A stretch of DNA of 43,147 nt from Microvirga aerophila (GCF_003332305.1 NZ_QOIO01000049.1:1-43147), one strand, 5' to 3'; counted from the first letter of the stretch, positions 16,116 to 24,415 are shown. The notes: a model not told the origin generated them from the letters alone. Numbers and translations are program-made.

Positions 16116-16192
16116 CAGGCCAACAAACACCGCATTCGTCGAGGGCCGGCCTAGCGCTGGCTCTCGAGCTATCTTTGAAGGAGGTAAGGCCA

Positions 16193-16474
16193 ATGGTGCA
16201 GTCTCAAGCCCAGGTCGAGACCCAAAATGCGAGCCGGTATCTCGTCCAGCTCTGCAAGCACTTTGCTCATAAAATTTCGGTCGAGTACGACACCCGGAAG
16301 GGCAGGGCCGAGTTCCCGTTCGGGCTGTGCATGATGGAGGCCGAGGACGACAGGCTCATCCTTCGCTGCGAGGGAGCGGACGAGGCTGCCCTCGACCGGG
16401 TGCAGGATGTTCTCCAGAGGCACTTGGAAGGATTTGCGTTCCGTGAAAATCCCACGATCGAGTGGAAGCGCTGA
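16193..16474 (+). CDS. DUF2218 domain protein
   Basis: A 93-residue cytosolic protein matching DUF2218: HFAHKISVEYDTRKGRAEFPFG in the N-terminal half and an LDRVQDVLQRHLEGFAFRE segment near the end. An excellent ribosome site (AAGGAGGT) lies 7 nt before the ATG. Biochemical function is unknown. The family is often encoded beside siderophore or heme uptake genes, as here, 77 nt after the TonB receptor on the same strand, so cotranscription and an iron-related role are likely. It runs convergently into the P1 peptidase gene with 6 nt between stops. Confidence 0.85.
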   Translation: MVQSQAQVETQNASRYLVQLCKHFAHKISVEYDTRKGRAEFPFGLCMMEAEDDRLILRCEGADEAALDRVQDVLQRHLEGFAFRENPTIEWKR

Positions 16475-16480
16475 CCCGGG

Positions 16481-17488
16481 TTAGGGCCGCTCGCGTCGCC
16501 TGAAGCGGTCGCGCCAGGCCGGCTGCGCTGACGCAAAGGGCAGGGCGGTTGCCTCGAAAACGCCCCGGGCGATGGCCCGGGTCAGGCAATCGGCCACGAC
16601 GGCGGTGATGTGGGTGAAGTCCTCCTCCGCCTGAAGGGCTTTGCGCCCGGTGGCGGCGGCGAAAACCGTGTCGCCGTCGTAGAGCGCATGGGAGAAGCGC
16701 AGGCCCCGGGCGATGCCCGCATGGGACGAGACGGCGAGGCGCTTGGCTTGGGCCTTGGTCAGCACTGCATCCGTCGCCACCAGGGCGATCGTGGTGGCGG
16801 GTTGCGGACCGCCTTTCCAGATCAACTCCCGCTGCGTGGGACCCACCGTCTCCGGGTGCCCGTACCCGCCGAACTCGTCGTTTTCCTCAAACGCCCCAGA
16901 CCAGAAATGAGGTCCGTCGCCGATAACGGCGGACGCGACGCTGTTCACGATCACCAGCGCCCCGACCACATGGCCGGAGGACGTGACGGCGCTGGCCGAG
17001 CCGAGGCCGCCTTTCAGGTTCACGGTCGTCGCCCCGAAGCCGCCGCCGGCGGTGCCGAGCTCGAAGTCGGGACCCGCCGTGCGGGCGGCCTCGTAGCCCA
17101 GTTCGCGGTAAGGTGGATAGCGGCCCCAATTCTTGTCGCCGCCGTTGAGCATGTCGAAGCTGACCGCTTGAGGCAAGAGGGGGATCCGCACGTCCCTTAT
17201 GGCAAGGCCGGTGCCTTGTTCCCGAAGATAGGCCTGTACCCCGCTTGCGGCATCGAGCCCATAGGCCGAACCGCCGGATAGGGCGATCCCGTGGATGCCC
17301 TGCACCATCTTGTCCGGCTCCAGCATGTCGGTCTCGCGGGTGCCGGGCGCGCCTCCGAACACCGCGCAGGAGGCAATGGCCGGCTCGTCGAAGAGGGTCA
17401 CGGTCACGCCGGAGGCGAGCTTTGCGTCATGGGCATTGCCCACACGCAGGCCTTCGACATCGGTGATGAGATTGCGAGATTGGATCAT
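16481..17488 (-). CDS. P1 (S58) family peptidase, DmpA/NylC-like
   Basis: A 335-residue Ntn-type hydrolase of the P1 family (L-aminopeptidase/D-esterase, beta-aminopeptidase, nylon oligomer hydrolase relatives). These precursors self-cleave to expose an N-terminal Ser/Thr nucleophile. SGGSAYGLDAASGV (71-84) and AGGGFGATTVNLKGGLGSAS (147-166) are family landmarks. ATTIALVATDA (231-241) is the probable autocleavage region, making Thr232 the likely nucleophile. No signal peptide is seen, so it is cytosolic. Substrate unknown. Confidence 0.85.
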   Translation of the reverse strand: MIQSRNLITDVEGLRVGNAHDAKLASGVTVTLFDEPAIASCAVFGGAPGTRETDMLEPDKMVQGIHGIALSGGSAYGLDAASGVQAYLREQGTGLAIRDVRIPLLPQAVSFDMLNGGDKNWGRYPPYRELGYEAARTAGPDFELGTAGGGFGATTVNLKGGLGSASAVTSSGHVVGALVIVNSVASAVIGDGPHFWSGAFEENDEFGGYGHPETVGPTQRELIWKGGPQPATTIALVATDAVLTKAQAKRLAVSSHAGIARGLRFSHALYDGDTVFAAATGRKALQAEEDFTHITAVVADCLTRAIARGVFEATALPFASAQPAWRDRFRRRERP

Positions 17489-17583
17489 GGGTTCGAGGCA
17501 ACCCGAAAACGACCAGCTTCACAAGCCGGAGAGTGAGACGGCCCTTACCTTTCTTGTGAGGCCGGGAGAGGTTAGAAGACCTT

Positions 17584-18309
17584 ATGCTCAGCGTCTCCCT
17601 CCCGGCCGCCATGCTCGGTGGCCTCATCAGTTTCCTTAGCCCCTGCGTCCTGCCGCTGGTGCCCCCCTATCTCTCCTTCCTGGCGGGCACTACCTTCGAC
17701 CGGCTCAACGCGGGCGACGGTGCCGTTCGCCAGCGGGCGCTCCTGGCGGCGCTCCTGTTCGTGGCGGGCTTCTCGACGGTGTTCGTCCTGCTGGGCGCTA
17801 CCGCTTCGGCCTTGGGCCAAGTGATCCGGCAATATCTCGACGTCCTGAGCACCGTGGCCGGCGTTGCCATCATCATCATGGGCCTGCACTTTCTCGGAGT
17901 GTTCCGGATCGGGCTGCTCTACCGGGAGGCCCGGTTCAACCTGGACAAGCCGGTTGGCCTCTGGGGCGCTTACGTGATGGGTCTTGCCTTCGCGTTCGGC
18001 TGGACGCCCTGCATCGGCCCGGTGCTCGCGGCCATCCTGGCGGTAGCGGGCTCCGAGGCGAGTGTGTCTCGCGGGGCGATCCTGCTCGCGGCCTATTCGC
18101 TGGGCCTCGGAATCCCGTTCCTGCTCGCAGCCTTTGCCATGAAGCCTTTCGTGGCCGTTCTCAAGCGCATGCGGTCGCGCTTCGGCATGATCGAGAAGGT
18201 AATGGGCGTGCTGCTCGTCCTGACAGGCATCGCCTTCCTGACAGGCTGGATCACCAACATGTCGTTCTGGCTACTGGAGACGTTCCCGGCGCTGGGGACG
18301 TTGGGGTGA
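17584..18309 (+). CDS. ccdA: Cytochrome c biogenesis / thiol-disulfide transporter CcdA
   Basis: A 241-residue inner-membrane protein with six predicted hydrophobic segments. It transfers reducing power from cytosolic thioredoxin to periplasmic thiols, as in cytochrome c maturation. The two redox cysteines are in the expected motifs: SPCVLPLVPPYLSFLAG (Cys21) and FGWTPCIGPVL (Cys143). It lacks the DsbD periplasmic domains, so it is the short CcdA type. No thioredoxin-like partner is adjacent. Start ATG at 17584 follows a GGGAGAGG stretch. Confidence 0.92.
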   Translation: MLSVSLPAAMLGGLISFLSPCVLPLVPPYLSFLAGTTFDRLNAGDGAVRQRALLAALLFVAGFSTVFVLLGATASALGQVIRQYLDVLSTVAGVAIIIMGLHFLGVFRIGLLYREARFNLDKPVGLWGAYVMGLAFAFGWTPCIGPVLAAILAVAGSEASVSRGAILLAAYSLGLGIPFLLAAFAMKPFVAVLKRMRSRFGMIEKVMGVLLVLTGIAFLTGWITNMSFWLLETFPALGTLG

Positions 18310-18325
18310 GCACCCTTTCCTCCTC

Positions 18326-18490
18326 GGTCATTCCGGGGCGCATCTAAGATGCGAGCCTGGAACCTAAACACAGCGCTGTGAGGAAGAAGCGCAGCCCGTC
18401 CCGCTTTATCCTGAGCCGCTAGCGACTATGGGTTTCCCCGCTTCGCGTGCCCCTTCGGGTCAGGCTCAGCTTCGCCGCCCCGGAGTGACC
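18326..18490. repeat. 165-bp palindrome-bounded intergenic repeat
   Basis: GGTCATTCCGGGGCG (18326-18340) and CGCCCCGGAGTGACC (18476-18490) are a 15-bp inverted repeat with one mismatch. Inside are a small dyad CACAGCGCTGTG (18369-18380) and no ORF of note. The ends share the core of the repeat at 3472-3509. It fills most of the gap between ccdA and the DUF1203 gene. Confidence 0.7.
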
Positions 18491-18600
18491 AGAGGAGCAT
18501 GGATCGCTAACGTGATCTTCGACATGGTTTGCCACAGAAATCGGGTCGCTTCGGACCATTCAGCAAACGATCCTGACGGTCCCATTATAGGAGACCGTTC

Positions 18601-19068
18601 ATGCCGTTTTCCATTCGTGGCCTTGAGGCCAGGGCTTTTTCTGATCTGTTTCGTCTGACCGACAACGAACTTGCGGCCCTAGGCGCTCGGCGAGTTCTTG
18701 CCGACGAGGCTGACGCTTTCCCGTGCCGTGTGTCTCTGAAACGGGTGTCGATTGGGTCGGAACTCCTGCTTCTCAACCACGCCCACCAGCAGACGACGAC
18801 TTCGCCGTACCGGGCGAGCGGGCCGATCTATGTGAGCCGCAACGCCGACACGGGATATTACCGTGGCGAGTTGCCGCCCATCCTACGGGACCGGCTCCTG
18901 TCCCTCCGGGCCTACGATGCTGATGCAATCATGGTCGACGCGGAAGTCGCGGAGGGTGAGCAGGTTCTTGACCTGGTTGAGCGCTTTCTCGCCAATGCGA
19001 ACGTGGCCCATGTGGATGCCCACTTCGCCAGGCGCGGCTGTTTCGCCGCCCGGATTGAGAGGGATTAG
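18601..19068 (+). CDS. DUF1203 domain protein
   Basis: A 155-residue soluble protein. FPCRVSLKRVSIGSELLLLNHAHQQ followed by SPYRASGPIYVS is the pattern I associate with DUF1203, whose function is unknown. No signal peptide or membrane segment. It has a short AGGAGA-like stretch a few nt upstream of the ATG. It stands alone, convergent with the ACT-domain gene, with 4 nt between stops. Confidence 0.8.
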   Translation: MPFSIRGLEARAFSDLFRLTDNELAALGARRVLADEADAFPCRVSLKRVSIGSELLLLNHAHQQTTTSPYRASGPIYVSRNADTGYYRGELPPILRDRLLSLRAYDADAIMVDAEVAEGEQVLDLVERFLANANVAHVDAHFARRGCFAARIERD

Positions 19069-19072
19069 CCGA

Positions 19073-19453
19073 TCAGAGCGACACGACATGTCCGGCCGCC
19101 CGTAGGGCCTCGACGGTTGGGTCGAGATCCTCGACCTTCACCAGAACGTAGTCGGTGCTGAAGGTTGAGGTGGCGAAAATGCCGATCCCAGCCCTGGCTA
19201 AGGGCGCGAGGACCGAAGCGAGGATTCCCGGCACGCTGAAATCGAAGCTCTGCTCGATGCGAAAGCAGCGCCAGCCAGCATCGACTTCCGCGTGCGACGG
19301 CGCCTGATCGAGAGAGCAGACGAGGGTCGTTTCATCCGGCGCTTGAACCAGAAGCGAGAAGGAAACCGGGGGTAGGGGCGCAACCGGCTCGCCCGGCGGG
19401 AGGCGGCAGATGGCGTAGGCTTCGCTCAACAGGGACAGGTTCAAGGATCTCAT
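19073..19453 (-). CDS. ACT-domain protein
   Basis: A 126-residue protein made of two ACT-like halves: an N-terminal part (RSLNLSLLSEAYAICRLPPGEP) and a C-terminal ACT fold (FDFSVPGILASVLAPLARAGIGIFATSTFSTDYVLVKVEDLDPTVEALRAAGH). Such small stand-alone ACT proteins bind amino acids or related ligands; the partner is unknown. The ATG at 19453 is chosen because family-like sequence begins there; 15 further codons are open upstream. Its ribosome site is weak. Confidence 0.8.
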   Translation of the reverse strand: MRSLNLSLLSEAYAICRLPPGEPVAPLPPVSFSLLVQAPDETTLVCSLDQAPSHAEVDAGWRCFRIEQSFDFSVPGILASVLAPLARAGIGIFATSTFSTDYVLVKVEDLDPTVEALRAAGHVVSL

Positions 19454-19515
19454 GATCGCTCGCTTCACTTGGGCCGCTTGACGGTTATCGCCGCTCAACC
19501 TTTATCGCTGAAGAG

Positions 19516-19650
19516 CGAGACGTCTCGAAGGAGAGGGCGTCTCCAGAGAACACTGGATCCTCCTTTGAGACGCAGCCTCACGGATGCTCCTCAGGATAAG
19601 GTCGGAGGACCATGGGCAAGCCTCTCACGATGAGGTCGGAGGTATGATCG
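19516..19650. repeat. Intergenic palindromes and imperfect direct repeats
   Basis: The 290-nt gap before the livK terminator contains a perfect 12-bp palindrome CGAGACGTCTCG (19516-19527) and two near-copies of AAGGTCGGAGGA / GAGGTCGGAGGT (about 19598 and 19633). Each is preceded by a CCTCA/CTCACG unit. No gene is supported. It looks like another dispersed repeat mosaic. Confidence 0.4.
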
Positions 19651-19684
19651 CGCTCTCAGAGCGAGGGCAGGGGCGCATCTATTG

Positions 19685-19714
19685 AAAAACCCGCCCTGTC
19701 ACCAGGGCGGGTTT
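19685..19714 (-). terminator. Rho-independent terminator of livK
   Basis: Read leftward, AAACCCGCCCTG, loop GTGA, CAGGGCGGGTTT, then more T: a perfect 12-bp stem about 30 nt after the livK stop. It ends the branched-chain amino acid operon. Confidence 0.9.
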
Positions 19715-19743
19715 CTTTGAGACGTGGCTTTCAGGCCAGTCGA

Positions 19744-20871
19744 TTACATGGCGAGCTCGTTGCCCGAGTAGTCGATCTTGCCGTCGGCGCCCTTCTTCCA
19801 GACGTACATGACGTAGTCCGGACGGGTGATGTCGCCCTTCTTGTCGAAGGTGATGTCGCCGATGACGGTCTTGAAGGGCTTGCCGGCCTTCATGACGTCA
19901 GCGACCTTCTTGCCGTCGGTGCTGTTGGCCTGCTTCGCGGCTTCGGCCAGGATCTGGGTCGCGGCGTAGCTGTACAGGGTGTAGGCTTCCGGCTCGAAGT
20001 TCTTGGCCTTGAACTTGGCGACCACATCCTTCGCGTTCGGGTTCTTGCGCGGATCCGGCGAGAAGGTCATGAGGGTGCCTTCGGCGCCCGGGCCGGCGAT
20101 CGAGGTGAACTCGGCCGACACGATGCCGTCACCCGACATGAGCGGGGCGGCGAGGCCCTGGTCGCGCATCTGGCGGATGATGAGGCCGGCTTCCGTGTGG
20201 AGGCCGCCGAAATACACCACGTCGACGCCAGCCTGCTTCAGCTTGGACACGAGAGCCGAGTAGTCCTTCTCGCCCGGGTTGACGCCTTCATAGACGACTT
20301 CCTTGAGGCCCTTGGAGTTCATGGTCTTCTGGGTCTCGTCGGCGAGGCCCTTGCCATAGGGGGTCTTGTCGTGGATGACCGCGACCTTCTTGCCCTTGAA
20401 CTTGTCGGCGAGATAGCTGCCGGCAACGAGGCCCTGCTGGTCGTCGCGACCGCAGGTGCGGAAGGTGTTCCACATGCCGCGCTCGGTGAATTGCGGGTTC
20501 GTGGAGGCCGGGGAGACCTGAACGATGCCGGCTTCCTCATAGACCTGCGAGGCCGGGATCGACACGCCGGAGTTGAAGTGGCCGACCACGAACTTCACGC
20601 CTTCGGCCGCGAACTTGTTGGCCACCGAAACGCCCTGCTTGGGGTCGGACACGTCGTCGCCGACGACGATCTGCAGCTTCTGGCCGTTGATGCCGCCAGC
20701 CGCGTTGATGTCTTCAACGGCCTGCTCGACGCCATTCTTGAGCTGCGCGCCGAAAGCGGCGTTCGGGCCCGTCACGGGACCGGCCACGCCGATCTTGATC
20801 TGCGCGTTGGCCGCGCCGGAGAAGGCGAGGCCAAGACCGAGTGCTACGCCGGTCAACAGCAACTTTTTCAT
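19744..20871 (-). CDS. livK: Branched-chain amino acid ABC transporter, periplasmic binding protein
   Basis: A 375-residue periplasmic receptor (Leu/Ile/Val-binding family). The signal peptide MKKLLLTGVALGLGLAFSGAANA is followed by the mature start QIKIGVAGPVTGPNAAFG. Family features include QAVEDINAAGGINGQKL and GHFNSGVSIPASQVYEEAGI. The ATG at 20871 has AGGAG upstream; the frame is open 25 codons further but would bury the signal peptide. It is the last gene of the liv cluster, 129 nt after the DUF6867 gene. That gap contains hairpins, consistent with separate control of receptor abundance. Confidence 0.95.
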   Translation of the reverse strand: MKKLLLTGVALGLGLAFSGAANAQIKIGVAGPVTGPNAAFGAQLKNGVEQAVEDINAAGGINGQKLQIVVGDDVSDPKQGVSVANKFAAEGVKFVVGHFNSGVSIPASQVYEEAGIVQVSPASTNPQFTERGMWNTFRTCGRDDQQGLVAGSYLADKFKGKKVAVIHDKTPYGKGLADETQKTMNSKGLKEVVYEGVNPGEKDYSALVSKLKQAGVDVVYFGGLHTEAGLIIRQMRDQGLAAPLMSGDGIVSAEFTSIAGPGAEGTLMTFSPDPRKNPNAKDVVAKFKAKNFEPEAYTLYSYAATQILAEAAKQANSTDGKKVADVMKAGKPFKTVIGDITFDKKGDITRPDYVMYVWKKGADGKIDYSGNELAM

Positions 20872-20899
20872 GAGGTCACTCCTCTGGGGTGGTTTTATT

Positions 20900-20920
20900 G
20901 GCCCCTCTTCCTCAGGGGCC
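20900..20920 (-). promoter_or_regulatory. Hairpin in the livK leader
   Basis: GGCCCCT (20900-20906) and AGGGGCC (20914-20920) form a perfect 7-bp stem with a 7-nt loop, about 30 nt before the livK start. No T-run follows on the minus strand. It could stabilise or separate livK mRNA from the upstream operon message. Confidence 0.4.
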
Positions 20921-21000
20921 GGGTTGAGCAGGTTATAACCCGCCATCCGCGTGACATCATGCCTCTTTTTAGGCGGAAGTCACGCTGGAATTTATCCGTC

Positions 21001-21363
21001 TTAGCCGTTCGTATGAGAGGACTTTTCCTTCCAGCCGAACGGCCCGGTGCGCTCATAGAGCCAGCGGTACTGCGACGTCATCTGACGGGCGCGGTAATAG
21101 CGGAATCCGAGGGTGCCGATGATCAGGATCACGATCGTGTCGATGACGTAATAGTGGATCGACAGGAGGGTCCCCCCGAACAGGGCGAAATGGATGAAGC
21201 GCACCGCAGCGCCGAGGATCAGCAGATAGAGGATCAGGTTCCAGTAGGCCCGCCAGGTGATGGCGATGGCCCGGCCGGTCATCCAGGCGGCCCAACCGCC
21301 CATAACCACGGTGACGAACAGAAAGAGCCAAACCGACGGCTCTTCGTAGAGAACGCCCTGCAT
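21001..21363 (-). CDS. Small membrane protein of the liv operon (DUF6867)
   Basis: A 120-residue integral membrane protein with about three hydrophobic segments (residues 10-32, 40-62 and 68-88) and a basic, aromatic C-terminus (YRWLYERTGPFGWKEKSS). It matches what I recall as DUF6867, found within Rhizobiales branched-chain amino acid transporter operons. Function unknown. Its ATG overlaps the livF stop by one base (TGATG), so translation is coupled to livF, and livK follows. It may assist assembly or regulate the transporter; that is inference. Confidence 0.8.
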   Translation of the reverse strand: MQGVLYEEPSVWLFLFVTVVMGGWAAWMTGRAIAITWRAYWNLILYLLILGAAVRFIHFALFGGTLLSIHYYVIDTIVILIIGTLGFRYYRARQMTSQYRWLYERTGPFGWKEKSSHTNG

Positions 21364-22142
21364 CAGTGGCCTCCCTCGAGATAGGCGGCTCGGACCTGGG
21401 GATTTTCGAGCAATTCCTTGCCTGTTCCGCTCAAAGTGATGTTGCCCGTCACCATCACATAGCCGCGATGGGCCAGCTTGAGGGAGTGATAGGCGTTCTG
21501 CTCGACGAGGAAGACCGTCATGCCGTCCTTCTCGTTCAGTTCCTTGATGATCGAGAAGATCTGCTTCACGATCAGGGGCGCAAGGCCGAGCGACGGCTCA
21601 TCCAGCAGGAGGAGCTTCGGCCGGCTCATGAGCGCGCGGGCAATGGCCAGCATCTGCTGCTCGCCGCCCGACAGGGTGCCGCCGCGCTGCTGCAGACGCT
21701 CCTTGAGGCGCGGAAAGAGGGTGCAGACTCGCTCCAGATCTTGATCAAAATGGGCCATGCCGTTGATGGACGCCCCCATCTGGAGGTTTTCGAACACCGA
21801 CATGCGCGGGAAGATGCGCCGCCCCTCCGGGGATTGGGCGATCGACATGCGGGCGATCTCGTGAGTGGGCATCCGGGTGATGTCCTGCCCCGCATAGGTG
21901 ATCGTGCCCTCGCGTGCCCTCGGGTTGCCGAAGATCGTCATCATCAGGGTCGACTTGCCGGCGCCGTTGGCGCCGATCAAGGTGACGATCTCGCCTTCAT
22001 GGACATCCATGTCCACGCCCTTGAGGGCGATGATGTTGCCGTAATAGGTCTTCACGCCGCGCACGCCTAGAAGCGGCTGGCGGGCCGTGGAAAGTGCCGT
22101 CGGGCTCGACGGCACGGGTGTGTTCGTTGCCGCGATGCTCAT
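21363..22142 (-). CDS. livF: Branched-chain amino acid ABC transporter, ATPase LivF
   Basis: A 259-residue ATPase of the cytoplasmic face. Walker A GANGAGKST (57-65), ABC signature LSGGEQQ (157-163), Walker B LLLLDEP (177-183), and the LivF-type VFLVEQNAYHSLKLAHRGYV. An extra 22-residue N-terminal tail rich in Thr, Pro and Ser precedes the domain. It overlaps livG by 4 nt (ATGA) and DUF6867 by 1 nt, so the three are translationally coupled. Confidence 0.95.
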   Translation of the reverse strand: MSIAATNTPVPSSPTALSTARQPLLGVRGVKTYYGNIIALKGVDMDVHEGEIVTLIGANGAGKSTLMMTIFGNPRAREGTITYAGQDITRMPTHEIARMSIAQSPEGRRIFPRMSVFENLQMGASINGMAHFDQDLERVCTLFPRLKERLQQRGGTLSGGEQQMLAIARALMSRPKLLLLDEPSLGLAPLIVKQIFSIIKELNEKDGMTVFLVEQNAYHSLKLAHRGYVMVTGNITLSGTGKELLENPQVRAAYLEGGH

Positions 22143-22981
22143 ACGCCGACCTCCGCTTCGACCTTCTCGACTTCGTCGTCGGCGACGCCCAGATAGGCGG
22201 CGATGACCTTCGGATCGTCCCGCACCTCGGACGGCGTGCCGTCGGAGATCTTAGTGCCGTAGTCGAGCACCACCACGTGATCCGAGATTTCCATCACGAC
22301 CGACATGTCGTGTTCGATCAGAAGGATCGAGGTGCCGTGATCGTTGCGCACGGACAGCAGGAGCTGGTTCAGCTCCAGGGACTCGCGCGGGTTGAGGCCA
22401 GCGGCCGGCTCGTCGAGGCAGAGCAGGAGAGGGTCCGTGCACATGGCGCGGGCGATCTCAAGGCGACGCTGATCGCCATAGGGAAGGTCGCCGGCCGGAT
22501 CGTCCGCCCGGTGCGTGAGGCGGGTCTTCTCCAGCCAGAACTTCGCCTTCTCGATGGCTTCCTTCTCGGCCCTGCGGTAGCTGCCCGCGCCGAGGATGCC
22601 CAGGAGCGTGAAGCCCGATGAGATCATCAGCGGGTTGTGCTGCGCCACCAGCAGGTTCTCGAGCACGGTCATGCCGGAGAACAGGCGGATGTTCTGGAAG
22701 GTGCGGGCGACTTTGGCCTTCCAGTTGATGTCGTAGCCCGGCAGCCGCTCCAGGAGGAGCTGCGATCCGTCGGGCTTGCGAAGGGCGATCATACCCTCCG
22801 TGGGCTTATAGAAGCCCGTGATGCAGTTGAAGACCGTGGTCTTGCCCGCGCCGTTCGGCCCGATGAGCGCGGTGATGTCGCCGCGCCCGGCCGTGAAGGA
22901 GAGGTCGTTGATCGCCACAAGGCCGCCGAAGCGCATCGTGAGATGCTGTACGTCGAGGATGGGATCCTGCTGCCAGCGCAT
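22139..22981 (-). CDS. livG: Branched-chain amino acid ABC transporter, ATPase LivG
   Basis: A 280-residue ATPase partner of LivF. Walker A GPNGAGKT (41-48), LivG-type signature LPYGDQRR (166-173), Walker B LLLCLDEP (185-192) and the H-loop LLIEHDMSVVM. Its ATG overlaps the livM stop by one base; a much longer open frame upstream on this strand is the shadow of livM. The acidic tail VEKVEAEVGV is unremarkable. Confidence 0.95.
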   Translation of the reverse strand: MRWQQDPILDVQHLTMRFGGLVAINDLSFTAGRGDITALIGPNGAGKTTVFNCITGFYKPTEGMIALRKPDGSQLLLERLPGYDINWKAKVARTFQNIRLFSGMTVLENLLVAQHNPLMISSGFTLLGILGAGSYRRAEKEAIEKAKFWLEKTRLTHRADDPAGDLPYGDQRRLEIARAMCTDPLLLCLDEPAAGLNPRESLELNQLLLSVRNDHGTSILLIEHDMSVVMEISDHVVVLDYGTKISDGTPSEVRDDPKVIAAYLGVADDEVEKVEAEVGV

Positions 22982-24402
22982 TAGCCGTGTCCTTCCTTCA
23001 CGAGGGAGCCGGAAATCGCCTTGCGCTCCTTCAAGATCACCGAGGGCTCGCGCTCCGAGATCAGACCGCGCGGACGCCATACCATCATGGCCACCATACC
23101 GATCCCGAACAGCAGGAGACGGTATTCGTTGGGGTCGAAGCCCGTCCCGAAAACCGACTGCAGGAAGTTCAGGTTGCGGAGGATTTCCGGGCCGCCGACC
23201 AGCACGATGGCCGCGATGGCGACGCCGATCTGGGATCCCATGCCGCCCATCACCACGATCGCCAGGATGATGGCCGATTCCAGGAAGTTGAAGCTTTCCG
23301 GAGAGACGAAGCCCTGGCGGACCGCGAAGAACGAACCCGCGAAGCCGCCGAACATGGCTCCGATAGCGAACGCGGTCAGCTTGGTGTTGGTGGTGTTGAT
23401 GCCGAGCGACCGGCACGCGATCTCGTCCTCGCGCAGGGCCTCCCAGGCGCGTCCCACGGGCAGCTTGCGCAACCGCATGGTGACGAAGTTGGTCAGAAGC
23501 GCGAGGGCCAGGATGAGATAGTACAGGAAGATCATCCTGTGCATGCCGTTGAACTCGAGCCCGAAGGTGCTCGCGAAGCCGCCTTCGCCGGCCGTGAACG
23601 GCAGGCCGAAGAAGGTTGCGCGCGGGATCGACGAGATGCCGGCGCCGCCATTGGTCAGGTCCGTCCAGTTGATCAGGACGAGGCGGACGATCTCGCCGAA
23701 GGCCAGCGTCACGATGGCGAGGTAGTCGCCCCGCAGGCGCAGCACCGGAAAGCCCAGGATCATGCCCCACAAGGCCGCCAGGATGCCGGCTAGCGGCAGG
23801 CAGATCCAGAACGACAGGCCGAAAGTGGTGGAGAGCAGGGCGTAGGAATACGCGCCGACCGCGTAGAACGCCACGTAGCCGAGATCGAGGAGGCCGGCCA
23901 AGCCCACCACGATGTTCAGGCCCCATCCGAGCATCACGTAGGTGAGGATCAGGATGCCGAGGTCGACCCAGTAGCGGGATTCGTTCAGGCCGCCCTGGAT
24001 CAGATAGATCAGGATCGGGAACGTGAGGGCGATCCCGAGGAAGAACGGGATGCCGAAGCGGGAGGCCTTCTGGTAGGCGCTGGGCTCCGCGTGAACGGCT
24101 TCCGTCGCCTGATGCGGGCTGGGCAGGGACTTGCGGTAGGCCCGCGTCGCCGTGAAGGCGTGCAGCACGAGCCGCAGGCCGAACACGATGGCGCAGATGA
24201 TGGCAACCAATCCCCAGCGCGGGTTCAGGAACAGGTCCGCCCCGCTCTGATTCGTCTTGTAGGACAGGATCGGGATGGAGAGGCCCAGAGTGATCAGAGC
24301 GGTCTTGGCGGCATCCTTGAGGGCGGCGGCCAGGTCGAAATGACCTTCCGCCGCGGAGGTTTTGCCTGTGTTCGCCGCGGTCGTAATCGCAGGAGCATTC
24401 AT
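22981..24402 (-). CDS. livM: Branched-chain amino acid ABC transporter, permease LivM
   Basis: A 473-residue inner-membrane permease, long for the family because of an N-terminal extension of about 120 residues. That extension carries extra hydrophobic segments (TALITLGLSIPILSY, WGLVAIICAIVFGLRLVLHAF). The core has the LivM hallmarks GLAGLLDLGYVAFYAVGAY and GRAWEALREDEIACRSLGIN, the conserved ATPase-coupling loop. It starts 13 nt after livH and overlaps livG. Confidence 0.93.
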   Translation of the reverse strand: MNAPAITTAANTGKTSAAEGHFDLAAALKDAAKTALITLGLSIPILSYKTNQSGADLFLNPRWGLVAIICAIVFGLRLVLHAFTATRAYRKSLPSPHQATEAVHAEPSAYQKASRFGIPFFLGIALTFPILIYLIQGGLNESRYWVDLGILILTYVMLGWGLNIVVGLAGLLDLGYVAFYAVGAYSYALLSTTFGLSFWICLPLAGILAALWGMILGFPVLRLRGDYLAIVTLAFGEIVRLVLINWTDLTNGGAGISSIPRATFFGLPFTAGEGGFASTFGLEFNGMHRMIFLYYLILALALLTNFVTMRLRKLPVGRAWEALREDEIACRSLGINTTNTKLTAFAIGAMFGGFAGSFFAVRQGFVSPESFNFLESAIILAIVVMGGMGSQIGVAIAAIVLVGGPEILRNLNFLQSVFGTGFDPNEYRLLLFGIGMVAMMVWRPRGLISEREPSVILKERKAISGSLVKEGHG

Positions 24403-24415
24403 GGGTTAAGGCTCC

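Noticed and set aside
19717..21384. A 555-codon forward open frame across livK and the DUF6867 gene
   Set aside because: It is antisense to livK and DUF6867, which have clear signal peptide and membrane features. Its predicted protein is GC-skewed filler without domains.
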